Below, piece by piece: positions 25,201 through 33,845 of a stretch of DNA of 64,000 nucleotides. The position numbers were made by a program, and so were the translations under genes. The stretch lies in contig JAHFVD010000021.1 in assembly GCA_023264735.1 (NCBI GenBank), positions 41,966 through 105,965 of the forward strand. The letters run 5' to 3'. The notes under the pieces were generated by a model. It did not search any database and had not been told where the DNA came from. It worked only from the letters and a program-made list of their open reading frames with translations. Every line of letters starts with the position of its first letter. Position 1 is the stretch's first letter. The stretch is from Mycobacterium sp. (GTDB lineage: Bacteria > Actinomycetota > Actinomycetes > Mycobacteriales > Mycobacteriaceae).

Positions 25201-26325
25201 ATGACGAAGTCTGTCTTGGTGGTCGGCGGGACCGGCCCAACGGGCCCCCACATCCTCGAAGGCTTGCTGCAGCGTGGCTACGACGTGACGATCTTCCACC
25301 GGGGTACTCACGAACCACCTGATCTGCCCGAGGTTCGTCACATTCACGGTGACCCACACTTCCGCGAGACGATCGCCGACAGTCTCGGGGACCAGACGTT
25401 CGACGTCGTGCTGGCCGCGTACGGCCGCACCAAGTTTCTCGCTGAGGCCTTCGTTGGGCGCACCGATCATTTCCTCGCCATCGGTGGCTCTCCGCGCTAC
25501 GCCGGCTTCAACGAGCCGCAGCTGCTCAGTCCGCAGGGGCCGGCGATGCCGCTCCGGGAGGATGCGCCGTCAGCGCTGACGCTCGATGCCGCCGCGTCGC
25601 CGGCGATCAAGTTCGCGCATCTGATTGTGCGTACCGAGGAAGCGGTTTTCGAGTCGCACCCGGACGCAACCTTCTTCATCTATCCGATCGTGTACGGACC
25701 GCGGACGGTGTGGCCGTGGGAGTGGTCGGTGATCCGTCGGGTCCGCGACGGCCGCGAGCATCTCTTCATCCCCGACGAGGGGCTTGCGTTGCAGGGACGT
25801 GTGGCAGCGCGCAATGCCGCCGAGCTGCTGCTGCGCGCGATCGACCAGCCTGAACGCGCGAAGGGGCAACGCTACAACGCCGGCGACGAACGCCAATACA
25901 GCGTCCGGCAATGGGTGGAACTACTGCTGGAAGCGCTTGGTGCGCAACCCGAGCTGGTCAGCGTGCCGTCGTCGGTGGTGCCATGGGTCCGAGCGATGTA
26001 CCTACCCACCGCGGGCTCGGTCGCCAACCACACCCTGCTGGACACCTCGAAGGCCCGATACGAACTCGGGATGCGCGACGTCATCGGTATTCGGGAGGCG
26101 GTAGCGGAGCTCGTCGAGTGGTACGAGCGCCACCCGGTCGACGAGGCCAACTCGCCGGCATTCGTCGACAAATTCGACTATCAGCTTGAGGACAAATTGC
26201 GTGCGATCTGGCACGACCGCAGCGCCGATGTCTACACCCAGGCGCGTCAGGAATTGCCCGACGATGAACATCCGATGGCCCACCCCAAGAGCGCCGGTGT
26301 GCTGAGCGATCAGAAGGGCCGATGA
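25201..26325 (+). CDS. NAD(P)-dependent epimerase/reductase-like (extended SDR)
   Basis: 374 residues. Rossmann motif VVGGTGPTGPH near residues 7-17 is a variant of the extended-SDR TGxxGxxG motif. It lacks a clear YxxxK; the usual Tyr position reads as AYGRTKFLAEA near 80. The C-terminal 60 residues are polar and probably flexible. It may bind NADP and reduce a carbonyl, or be a regulatory Rossmann protein. GGAAGGAA at 25188-25195 fixes ATG 25201. First gene of an operon with a hydratase and a Baeyer-Villiger-type enzyme. Confidence 0.75.
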   Translation: MTKSVLVVGGTGPTGPHILEGLLQRGYDVTIFHRGTHEPPDLPEVRHIHGDPHFRETIADSLGDQTFDVVLAAYGRTKFLAEAFVGRTDHFLAIGGSPRYAGFNEPQLLSPQGPAMPLREDAPSALTLDAAASPAIKFAHLIVRTEEAVFESHPDATFFIYPIVYGPRTVWPWEWSVIRRVRDGREHLFIPDEGLALQGRVAARNAAELLLRAIDQPERAKGQRYNAGDERQYSVRQWVELLLEALGAQPELVSVPSSVVPWVRAMYLPTAGSVANHTLLDTSKARYELGMRDVIGIREAVAELVEWYERHPVDEANSPAFVDKFDYQLEDKLRAIWHDRSADVYTQARQELPDDEHPMAHPKSAGVLSDQKGR

Positions 26326-27125
26326 TGAGCAAGCCCGCTAGCGACGGTGCGGCAGACTCGCTGAGCGTGCAGACCCTCGAGTCCGGCGTGGTTACGATCA
26401 CGTTCAATCGCCCCGAGCGGCTCAACGCCATCGACTGGGACCTCTACCGGCGATTCGTGGAAACCCTGGAGGACATCGCGCGCGACACCTCGATTCCCGC
26501 CGTCGTCATTTCCGGTGCGGGGCGGGCGTTCTGTGCCGGAGGTGACATCTCGTTCATGCGCCAGATGTATGAGGGTGAGATCGACAAGGCCGAGGTGCAG
26601 CAGTTGCAGGTGCGGTTCTTCCGAACCCAGATGGGCATGCCGGCTCCGACGATTGCGGTGGTCAACGGGCCAGCGGTCGGGCTCGGGTGCACCTTCGCGC
26701 TCAGCTGTGATCTGATCTACGCCAGTGCGCGGGCACGATTTTCTGACCCGCACGTTCAGATGGGGTTGGCTCCCGGCGACGGCGGCGCCCTGCTGTGGCC
26801 GCTGCTGGTCGGACCCAACAAGGCCAAGGAACTGCTCTTCACCGGTGACGCCTTGGCGGCCGAGGAGGCCCATCGTCTGGGGTTGGTCAATCACCTGCTA
26901 CCAGAGGACGAATTACACGGTGCGGCAATGGCATTCGCCGAACGCCTCGCCCGCGGTCCGCGCGAGACCATTCAAGCGATCAAGTCGTTGACCAACCAAG
27001 CAACAAGGGCCCTGTCCGAGCACTTCATCCGTGCCGGGCTCGCCATGGAATCTGTGTCCCAAGAATCGGAATACCACCATCGAGCGGTCGATGCCTTTCT
27101 CTCCGGTAAGCCGGTGAGGTTCTGA
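26322..27125 (+). CDS. Enoyl-CoA hydratase/isomerase family
   Basis: 267 residues, crotonase fold: FNRPERLNAID near residue 28, oxyanion segment AGRAFCAGGDIS near 66, NGPAVGLGCTF near 112, and DPHVQMGLAPGDGGA near 142, whose acidic residues correspond to the active-site region. ATGATG overlaps the upstream stop codon, and the stop overlaps the next start (TGATG), so it is translated between its two neighbours. Confidence 0.87.
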   Translation: MMSKPASDGAADSLSVQTLESGVVTITFNRPERLNAIDWDLYRRFVETLEDIARDTSIPAVVISGAGRAFCAGGDISFMRQMYEGEIDKAEVQQLQVRFFRTQMGMPAPTIAVVNGPAVGLGCTFALSCDLIYASARARFSDPHVQMGLAPGDGGALLWPLLVGPNKAKELLFTGDALAAEEAHRLGLVNHLLPEDELHGAAMAFAERLARGPRETIQAIKSLTNQATRALSEHFIRAGLAMESVSQESEYHHRAVDAFLSGKPVRF

Positions 27126-29068
27126 TGACAACGCTGATGACCCGCGAAGAACTTGGCGAGGCGGTCACGACGGCCAACATCCCGGCCCTCATCATGGTGG
27201 TGTTCCAGCTCACCGGCGACCGCCGCTGGCTCGGCGAACGGTATCGGGTCCGTCGCGCCAGAGGCGTCAGCGACAACGACTCCGGAGGCCTGCCCGCCGA
27301 GGTCATCGACGAGGTGTGCTCGGCCGCCGTAGAGGCGATCGACAACTGGCGACGCGGCACGCCGGTGGCGATCGAGAATCCCAGCCCGAGCCTGCTCGTC
27401 GAGATGCTCTCGATATCGATGGGGGAGGAGATTCCCTCCGAGTACGGAGCGATGCTAGCCGAGGAGATCAAACCGGCCGCCCCGATCAGCCGGGCCGTGT
27501 CTGCGGGAGGCGACCTCGACGTCGTCGTCATCGGCGCGGGAATCTCGGGTCTGTGCGCCGCACACGCCCTGGCGCAGAATGGCTTCTCCTACACGATCAT
27601 TGAAAGCGCCGATCGCGTCGGGGGAACCTGGCGCGAAAACCGCTATCCGGCTGCGGCGGTTGATACACCGAGCCATCTGTACTCGTTCTCGTTCGCGCCC
27701 AACGACTGGCAACGCTACTTCGCCTCGAGCGAGGAGATCCAACGCTACCTGGAAAACGTTGCCGAACAGCTGGGCGTGAACGACCGCACCCGATTCAACA
27801 CGAGGGTCGTACAGGCCAGTTTCGACGAGCAGACTGACCGCTGGCATGTTGAACTCGACGGACCCGACGGCACACCGGCCACGTTGTCGGCGCGCTATGT
27901 AATCAGCGGGGTGGGAGCGTTCAATCCGCCCAAGTTCCCCAATATCCCAGGCCTGCAGGCCTTTGGCCCGCATGCCTACCACACCGCCGAATGGCCCGAG
28001 GGTGTCGATCTGGCGGGTAAAGATGTTGCACTGATCGGCAACGGAGCCAGCGCGATGCAGCTCGCCCCGGCGGTCGCGCCGATCGTCAAGTCATTGAGGA
28101 TCTTTCAGCGCTCACCGCATTGGGCGGCACCGTTCGAACGCTTTCAGCAACAGGTGCCCGACCCGGTGCGAAGGTTGATGGTCGAGGTTCCCCTCTATGA
28201 GCGGTGGTATCGCGCGCGACTGGGTTGGCTGTTCAACGACAAGGTGCATCCGCTGCTGCAGCGGGATCCGGAGTGGCCTCACCCGGAAAGAGCGATGAAC
28301 GCGAGCAGTGACCGTTATCGAGATTCGCTCACCGAATACATCAAGGACGAGCTCGGTGAGCGAATCGACCTGTTGGACAAGGTGTTGCCGACTTATCCGC
28401 CTGGCGGCAAGCGGATGCTTCTCGACAACGGCTGGTATCGAATGCTCGGCCGCGACAATGTCGAACTTGTGTCGGAGACGATTACGAGTATTGAACCGTC
28501 AACGGTGGTGACCGGCGACGGGCGTCGGCACCACGCCGATGTACTGGTGTTGGCCACCGGTTTTGACGTCGCCAACTTCCTCAGTGGGCTGTCGATCCGT
28601 GGCCGTGACGGGTTGTTGCTGCGCGACCAGTGGGGTGCCGAGGATGCCAAGGCGTTCATGGGGCTGGCCGTTCCCGGCTTCCCGAACTTCTTCCTGCTTT
28701 ATGGACCGAATACCCAGACGGGACACGGCGGTAGCCTGATTTCGCTCGTCGAGGCCCAGATGCACTACATCATGTCGCTGCTCACCATGGCCCGCAGCCA
28801 AGACATCTCCCGCCTGGAGGTTCGTCAGTCGGTGTTCGACGAGTACAACGCGACGATCGAGGGCATGCACGCCAACATGGTGTGGACGCACCCGGGGGTG
28901 GCAACGTACTACCGGAACTCGAAGGGGCGTGTCGTCGCGGCGACTCCTTACCGGGTGGTTGACCTTTGGCAGCAGAGTCGCGAAGCAGACTTGGGTGCCT
29001 TCACATCGGCGCCCGGCATAAACCCGGACGACGTAGAACGTACGCCCGCGACCGCGCAGTCCGTGTGA
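27125..29068 (+). CDS. Baeyer-Villiger-type flavin monooxygenase (HAPMO-like)
   Basis: 647 residues. An N-terminal extension of about 130 residues precedes a type I flavin monooxygenase: FAD motif GAGISG near 138, GGTWRENRYP near 166, second dinucleotide motif IGNGAS near 304 for NADP. The extension is as in 4-hydroxyacetophenone monooxygenase. The Baeyer-Villiger fingerprint FxGxxxHxxxWP appears as FGPHAYHTAEWP (279-290), with the Gly shifted by one. It inserts oxygen next to a ketone to give an ester or lactone. Likely ring-cleaving step if the substrate is a cyclic ketone. Confidence 0.87.
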   Translation: MTTLMTREELGEAVTTANIPALIMVVFQLTGDRRWLGERYRVRRARGVSDNDSGGLPAEVIDEVCSAAVEAIDNWRRGTPVAIENPSPSLLVEMLSISMGEEIPSEYGAMLAEEIKPAAPISRAVSAGGDLDVVVIGAGISGLCAAHALAQNGFSYTIIESADRVGGTWRENRYPAAAVDTPSHLYSFSFAPNDWQRYFASSEEIQRYLENVAEQLGVNDRTRFNTRVVQASFDEQTDRWHVELDGPDGTPATLSARYVISGVGAFNPPKFPNIPGLQAFGPHAYHTAEWPEGVDLAGKDVALIGNGASAMQLAPAVAPIVKSLRIFQRSPHWAAPFERFQQQVPDPVRRLMVEVPLYERWYRARLGWLFNDKVHPLLQRDPEWPHPERAMNASSDRYRDSLTEYIKDELGERIDLLDKVLPTYPPGGKRMLLDNGWYRMLGRDNVELVSETITSIEPSTVVTGDGRRHHADVLVLATGFDVANFLSGLSIRGRDGLLLRDQWGAEDAKAFMGLAVPGFPNFFLLYGPNTQTGHGGSLISLVEAQMHYIMSLLTMARSQDISRLEVRQSVFDEYNATIEGMHANMVWTHPGVATYYRNSKGRVVAATPYRVVDLWQQSREADLGAFTSAPGINPDDVERTPATAQSV

Positions 29069-29090
29069 CACCCGTCAAGGAGTACAAAGA

Positions 29091-30284
29091 ATGACCGAGA
29101 CGCCGCCCGCCGACATTGTCGAACGTGTGGAGACGCTGCTTCGCGAGCATCCGCCGGCCGACACCGCGTCGGTGGAGTTCTGGGAAGCGCAGTTTGATCT
29201 GGGTTTGGCGTGGGTGCGGTTCCCGGTCGAGCGCGGCGGTCTCGGGCAGGATCAACGTTGGCAGCAGTATGTCGACCAGCGGATCCGAGATGCGGGCGGT
29301 CCCACTGGAAATCGTGACGACAATGTGGTCGGTCTGGCGATGGCGGCACCGACGCTTGTCACTCATGCGCCCGATGAGTTGCAAGCGCGGTTGCTCAGGC
29401 CGCTCTTCAGCACTCGGGAGATCTGGTGCCAGCTGTTCTCCGAACCAGGTGCCGGGTCCGATATCGCGGGCCTGGCGACCGCCGCCGTGCGCGCCGGTGA
29501 CCACTGGATCGTCAATGGCCAGAAGGTGTGGACGACGCTGGCGCACCGCGCCCGCTGGGGCTTGCTCTTGGCCCGGACCGATCCGAATCTCCCGAAACAC
29601 AAGGGATTGACGTACTTCGTGCTCGACATGCACGCGCCCGGGGTGACCGTGCGGCCACTGTTTGAGATCACCGGGGAGGCCGAGTTCAACGAGGTCTACC
29701 TGGAGGGCGTCGAAATCCCCGACGAGCATCGACTCGGGGCCGAGGGCGACGGATGGAAAGTTGCCCTCACGACCTTGATGAATGAGCGGGCGACGGCCGG
29801 CAGGGAGATCGGCGCGCGGGGATCCGGCCCGATCGGGATGGCCCTTGAGCTATGGGCTTCCGGCAGTGGGGGTTTCGACCCGGTGCGCCGCAGCCAGCTT
29901 GCCGACCTATGGGCGGCCAGCGAGGTACTCCGGTTGACCGAATTGCGAGCAGCCGCTGCCCTTGGGCGGGGAGTGCCGGGACCGGAAGGGTCCGTGGCTA
30001 AGCTTCGCTGGTCCGAACTGAACCAGTCGATCACTGAGTTCGCGTTGGAATTACTCGGCAGCGAAGGACTGTGCTACCCGGGTGGCTACGAGTTCACTCG
30101 CCCGGACTCCAGTCAGGTTTCGATTCGACAGCCGCAGAAGGCGTTCTTGCGCTCACGTGCGAACTCCATTGAGGGCGGTACCAGCCAGATCATGCGAAAC
30201 ATCCTGGCGGAAAGGGTGTTGGGCTTGCCGGCGGAGCAGCGAGACGACCGCACCAAGTCGTGGAAGGACATTCCCCGGGGGTAG
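29091..30284 (+). CDS. Acyl-CoA dehydrogenase
   Basis: 397 residues. Middle domain FSEPGAGSDIAGLAT near 115, VNGQKVWTT near 138, and the C-terminal catalytic motif SIEGGTSQIMRN with the general base at E361. All parts are present, so it should be active alone. ATG 29091 has GGAG about 10 bases upstream and follows the monooxygenase by 22 bases, probably in the same transcript. Acyl chain or ring specificity unknown. Confidence 0.88.
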   Translation: MTETPPADIVERVETLLREHPPADTASVEFWEAQFDLGLAWVRFPVERGGLGQDQRWQQYVDQRIRDAGGPTGNRDDNVVGLAMAAPTLVTHAPDELQARLLRPLFSTREIWCQLFSEPGAGSDIAGLATAAVRAGDHWIVNGQKVWTTLAHRARWGLLLARTDPNLPKHKGLTYFVLDMHAPGVTVRPLFEITGEAEFNEVYLEGVEIPDEHRLGAEGDGWKVALTTLMNERATAGREIGARGSGPIGMALELWASGSGGFDPVRRSQLADLWAASEVLRLTELRAAAALGRGVPGPEGSVAKLRWSELNQSITEFALELLGSEGLCYPGGYEFTRPDSSQVSIRQPQKAFLRSRANSIEGGTSQIMRNILAERVLGLPAEQRDDRTKSWKDIPRG

Positions 30285-30309
30285 TGCGTGTCGGCAAATC
30301 CCGGGTGGG

Positions 30310-30786
30310 CTATGCGCCGCTGAGCTTTTCGAAGTGGTCCAGCGCAGGTTCGACGAATTTAGCTGTGCCGCGGGCGTAGACGGTGTCGTCGTCCCCCTCG
30401 ACTCGCATGTCACCCTCGATCACCCAGCGTCGCGGCCGCCGCTCGGTCACCGTAGCCGTCACCCTAAGCGTGCGCGCGATTGGTACCGGCTTGCGAAAAG
30501 ACACTTCCAATGTGACGGTCACGCAGGGCACGTCGAGGGCCGCGGGCAGACTGCCGAGCACCTCATCGAACACGCACGTGATCCATCCGCCGTGGGCGAC
30601 ACCCGGTCCACCTTGCCAACTGGCGGGGCAGGTTGCCGTCGCGGTTGACATTTGGCCGATCCTGTCGATGTCAATGTGCTGCACGCCAAGCTTGCAGGTG
30701 CGCGACGGCTCCGACGCGCAGCCCCAGCAGAGTGGGACTCCGTCGTCGGACCGACTGAACGCCGGAAAGGCGGATTCCTTGTCCAT
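30310..30786 (-). CDS. Hotdog-fold thioesterase (PaaI/YigI-like)
   Basis: 158 residues. Single hotdog domain: CWGCASEPSRTCKLG near residue 20 and the characteristic GVAHGGWITCVFDEV helix near 62-77, followed by VTVTLEVSFRKPVPI. Predicted acyl-CoA thioesterase, useful to release CoA from dead-end intermediates. Convergent with the FadE at 29091 (25-base gap). The thiolase at 30799 starts upstream on the same strand with a 12-base gap, so the two are probably co-transcribed. Confidence 0.82.
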   Translation of the reverse strand: MDKESAFPAFSRSDDGVPLCWGCASEPSRTCKLGVQHIDIDRIGQMSTATATCPASWQGGPGVAHGGWITCVFDEVLGSLPAALDVPCVTVTLEVSFRKPVPIARTLRVTATVTERRPRRWVIEGDMRVEGDDDTVYARGTAKFVEPALDHFEKLSGA

Positions 30787-30798
30787 CAGGCCGCGAGG

Positions 30799-31944
30799 TC
30801 AGAACGCTTCGACGATTGTCGCGTTGGCTTGGCCGCCGCCCTCGCACATCGTTTGGAGCCCGTAGCGAATACCGTTGTGCCGCAGGTGATGTATCAGCGT
30901 CGTCATTATCCGCGCTCCGGATCCGCCGATCGGGTGGCCAAGGGCGATCGCGCCGCCGTTCGGGTTGACCAGCTTCATATCGGTTCCGAATTCGGCAGCC
31001 CATGCCAGCGGAATGGGCGCAAACGCCTCGTTGACCTCGAAGGCGCCGATGTCCTCGATGCGCAATCCAGCCTTCTTGAGTACTAATGCGGTTGCCGGGA
31101 TCGGCGCGGTGAGCATCAGCACCGGGTCGTCGCCCACCACGGCGGCGGCGTGGACGCGAGCGAGCGGCTTCAAGCCGAGTTGAGCGGCGCGTTCACTGGT
31201 CATCATGAGCAGGGCGGCTGCGCCATCGGAGATTTGGGAGCTGTTGCCGGCGGTGATAACGCCTCCGGCGTCGAATGCCGGCTTGAGCGAGGCGAGTTTG
31301 TCCAGGGTGGTGTCTGGCCGTACGCCCTCGTCACGGTCGGCGACGCCGCCGTCAGGAAGCGGAACCGCTGCGATCTCGTCGTCGAAGCAGCCCGATGATT
31401 GTGCGGCGATGGCCCTTTCGTGGGACTGCAGTGACAGCTCGTCGAGATCGGTTCGCGACAGGCGCCAGCGTGCGGCGATCAACTCCGCGCCGTTACCCTG
31501 GTGCGGCGTTTCAGGGAAACGGGCGTGGAACCGCGGCCCGAACGGATCGGCGTCCAGGCGCGAGGATCCCATCACCACCCGAGTCATGGATTCGACGCCG
31601 CCTGCGACGACCGCGTCGTAGTGCCCCGCGATGAGTCCTGCGGCCGCGAAGTGCACCGCTTGCTGCGAGGAGCCGCATTGGCGATCGACTGTGACGCCCG
31701 GGATGCGCTCGGGCCAACCGGCGGCCAGTACTGCGGTCCTGGCGATGTCCATCGACTGTTCGCCGACCTGACTTCCGCAGCCCCAGATCACGTCCTCGAC
31801 CACGGCGGGGTCGATCCCGGTGCGCTCCGCCAGTGCATTGAGCACGTGTGCCGACAGATCCACCGGATGGATGCCGGACAGCACTCCCTTGCGTTTGCCG
31901 ATCGGCGTACGGACGGCGTCAACGATCACCGCATCACGGGTCAT
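30799..31944 (-). CDS. Thiolase (acetyl-CoA acetyltransferase, FadA-like)
   Basis: 381 residues. Classical thiolase with all three catalytic sites: C90 in DRQCGSS, the His of GHPIGGSGARI near 338, and the second Cys of CEGGGQANA near 368. It should cleave a 3-ketoacyl-CoA. AGGAGAG precedes the ATG. It follows, on the same strand, the decayed reductase tail at 31981-32143 and the palindromic operator at 32160, from which it is probably transcribed. Confidence 0.9.
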   Translation of the reverse strand: MTRDAVIVDAVRTPIGKRKGVLSGIHPVDLSAHVLNALAERTGIDPAVVEDVIWGCGSQVGEQSMDIARTAVLAAGWPERIPGVTVDRQCGSSQQAVHFAAAGLIAGHYDAVVAGGVESMTRVVMGSSRLDADPFGPRFHARFPETPHQGNGAELIAARWRLSRTDLDELSLQSHERAIAAQSSGCFDDEIAAVPLPDGGVADRDEGVRPDTTLDKLASLKPAFDAGGVITAGNSSQISDGAAALLMMTSERAAQLGLKPLARVHAAAVVGDDPVLMLTAPIPATALVLKKAGLRIEDIGAFEVNEAFAPIPLAWAAEFGTDMKLVNPNGGAIALGHPIGGSGARIMTTLIHHLRHNGIRYGLQTMCEGGGQANATIVEAF

Positions 31945-31980
31945 GGGGTCTCTCCTAGGTAGTCAGACGGTGCAGGGCGG

Positions 31981-32143
31981 TCAGAGATCCAGCGTCAGAG
32001 CATTGCCCTGACAACGTGACACGCAAATCATCATGGAGGTGTTTTGGGCCTGTTCGGCAGCAGTGGAAAACTTCATCGCGATGGTCCGGTATGCCCTCCA
32101 GCGCCGTGCCGTCGGCCACCTTCATGACCTCCGCGGCAGGCCG
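31981..32143 (-). pseudogene. Decayed C-terminal tail of a 2Fe-2S oxygenase reductase
   Basis: Reading the minus strand, one frame gives EGIPDHRDEVF and then, after a +1 shift in a TTTT run, a second frame gives STAAEQAQNTSMMICVSRC and then ALTLDL followed by a stop. The intact reductase at 6474 ends with VPDHRDQVL, then TCVSRC, then PLTLDL and a stop, so the match spans the frameshift. The flavin and NAD domains and the main Cys cluster are gone. An ATG at 32143 with GGAGAGG upstream remains, and the operator at 32160 is still in place. Confidence 0.72.
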
Positions 32144-32159
32144 CATGAACCTCTCCAAT

Positions 32160-32177
32160 TTAGTGAATGAACACTAA
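32160..32177. promoter_or_regulatory. Palindromic operator upstream of the reductase remnant and thiolase
   Basis: Perfect 6+6 palindrome TTAGTG-N6-CACTAA. On the minus strand it reads TTAGTGTTCATTCACTAA, matching the site before the intact reductase (6438-6455) at 13 of 18 positions. The remaining gap to 32340 also holds an AT-rich element at 32272. Confidence 0.65.
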
Positions 32178-32271
32178 GAGTAACGCGCATCGGCAAGACT
32201 GGTCAATGAACCGAAGTGCCTGTCGAAGAGGGTAACTCCGCCAGATCATTGACCGGGCACTCGCGGGATGC

Positions 32272-32293
32272 GTAAGTTATCAGTAAGTATTTT
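32272..32293 (+). promoter_or_regulatory. AT-rich element upstream of the aldehyde dehydrogenase gene
   Basis: Begins GTAAGTTATC, which matches the first ten bases of the shared element at 11983 in nine positions, and continues GTAAGTATTTT. It lies about 47 bases before the GTG start. Probably a weaker member of the same element family. Confidence 0.4.
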
Positions 32294-32340
32294 CGAGCTC
32301 CGAGAGACCCGCTGCAGTCACCTGGAAGAAGGAGAGCTCA

Positions 32341-33783
32341 GTGATCGAGCACCGTTCGCTGTTCATCGACGGGACGTGGGTTGAACCCGCAGGTACCGAC
32401 GTCATTGAGGTCGTCTCACCGCACACCGGCGATATTGTCGGGCGAGTTCCACACGCTAGCGAGCGCGATGTGGATGCCGCAGTTGAGGCCGCTCGGCGGG
32501 CATTCGATTCCGGCGAATGGCCCCGCCTGTCGCCACTGGATCGCGCCAAGGCTGTCGGCCGCCTAGCCGATGCCTATGAAGCGCGCGCCGAAGATATGGC
32601 TCAGCTGATCACCCTCGAGATGGGCTCGCCCATCTCCTTCTCCCGCTTGGTCCAGGCCGGGATGCCGATCGGCTTGCTGCGCTACTACGCCGGGCTGGCC
32701 GCGGAGTTTCCCTTCGAGGAGGAGCGCACCGGCATGATGGGCAATGTGCTCGTCACGCGCGAGCCGATGGGTGTCGTCGCGGCCATCATCCCGTGGAACG
32801 TGCCCCAGTGCATCATCATGCAGAAACTCTCGCCAGCTCTCATCGCCGGATGCACGGTGGTGCTGAAGCCCTCCCCGGAGACTCCGCTTGACGCCTACCT
32901 GTTGGCCGAGTTGGCCGAGGAAGTCGGCCTGCCCGCCGGCGTCATCAACGTCGTGCCCGCAGATCGCGAGGTCAGCGAATATCTTGTCCGGCACCCCCTC
33001 GTCGACAAGGTCAGCTTCACCGGTTCGACCATCGCGGGTCGTCGTATCGCCGCGTTGTGCGGGGAGAACCTGAAGAAATGCGCTCTGGAGCTGGGCGGCA
33101 AGTCGGCGGCCATCGTGCTCGATGACGCCGATCTGGACAATCTGGTCACCGGTCTGCGATTCGCATCGTTGATGAACACCGGTCAGGCGTGTGTTGCGCA
33201 GACCCGGATCCTGGCCAGTACGACGCGCTACGCGGAGGTGTGTGACGCGATTGTCGGTCTCGCGCAGTCGTTGTCGGTCGGGGACCCGTCCGACCCGGCC
33301 ACTGATGTGGGTCCGCTGGTCAGCTCTCGGCAACGCGACCGGGTCGAAGGCTACATCGCGCGCGGCGAGAAGGAGGGAGCGGTCCTGGCCACCGGGGGGC
33401 GGCGGCCTGCGAACATGACATCGGGATGGTATGTCGAGCCTACGGTCTTCACCGACGTCAACAATGACATGGTGATCGCCCGCGAGGAGATCTTCGGTCC
33501 CGTGCTGTCGGTGATCCCGTTCGACGATGAGGCCGACGCGGTGCGCATCGCCAACGACAACGAATATGGTCTGGCCGGATCGGTATGGACGCGCGACGTC
33601 GCTCACGGCATCGAGATCGCCCGGAAGGTCCGGACCGGGACCTACGGTGTCAACCAGTACAGCGCTGAGCTGTGTGCGCCCTTCGGCGGCTACAAGGCCA
33701 GCGGCATCGGGCGTGAAATGGGGCCGGAGGGCTTGAGTGCCTACCTCGAATACAAGTCGATCGCGCCGTTGGACCTTGGTTGA
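32341..33783 (+). CDS. Aldehyde dehydrogenase (NAD(P)+)
   Basis: 480 residues. Full-length ALDH: IIPWNVP near 138, GSTIAGR-type cofactor loop (FTGSTIAGR) near 228, catalytic Glu in LELGGKS near 250, nucleophile C284 in TGQACVA, and EEIFGPV near 383. Oxidises an aldehyde to the acid, which could then be loaded with CoA by the ligase at 12203. GTG start with GAAGGAGAG about 5-8 bases upstream. Confidence 0.92.
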   Translation: MIEHRSLFIDGTWVEPAGTDVIEVVSPHTGDIVGRVPHASERDVDAAVEAARRAFDSGEWPRLSPLDRAKAVGRLADAYEARAEDMAQLITLEMGSPISFSRLVQAGMPIGLLRYYAGLAAEFPFEEERTGMMGNVLVTREPMGVVAAIIPWNVPQCIIMQKLSPALIAGCTVVLKPSPETPLDAYLLAELAEEVGLPAGVINVVPADREVSEYLVRHPLVDKVSFTGSTIAGRRIAALCGENLKKCALELGGKSAAIVLDDADLDNLVTGLRFASLMNTGQACVAQTRILASTTRYAEVCDAIVGLAQSLSVGDPSDPATDVGPLVSSRQRDRVEGYIARGEKEGAVLATGGRRPANMTSGWYVEPTVFTDVNNDMVIAREEIFGPVLSVIPFDDEADAVRIANDNEYGLAGSVWTRDVAHGIEIARKVRTGTYGVNQYSAELCAPFGGYKASGIGREMGPEGLSAYLEYKSIAPLDLG

Positions 33784-33805
33784 GCCACCTGCCATCCCGT
33801 AGAGT

Positions 33806-33824
33806 AAGTGCTAATTAATTACTT
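33806..33824. promoter_or_regulatory. Imperfect palindrome upstream of the gene at 33846
   Basis: AAGTGCTAATTAATTACTT, with AAGT/ACTT ends and a TAATTA centre; only two mismatched positions per arm. Immediately upstream of the GGGAGG ribosome site, so binding would block transcription start. Confidence 0.5.
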
Positions 33825-33845
33825 TCCGTGGGAGGTACATCGGCC

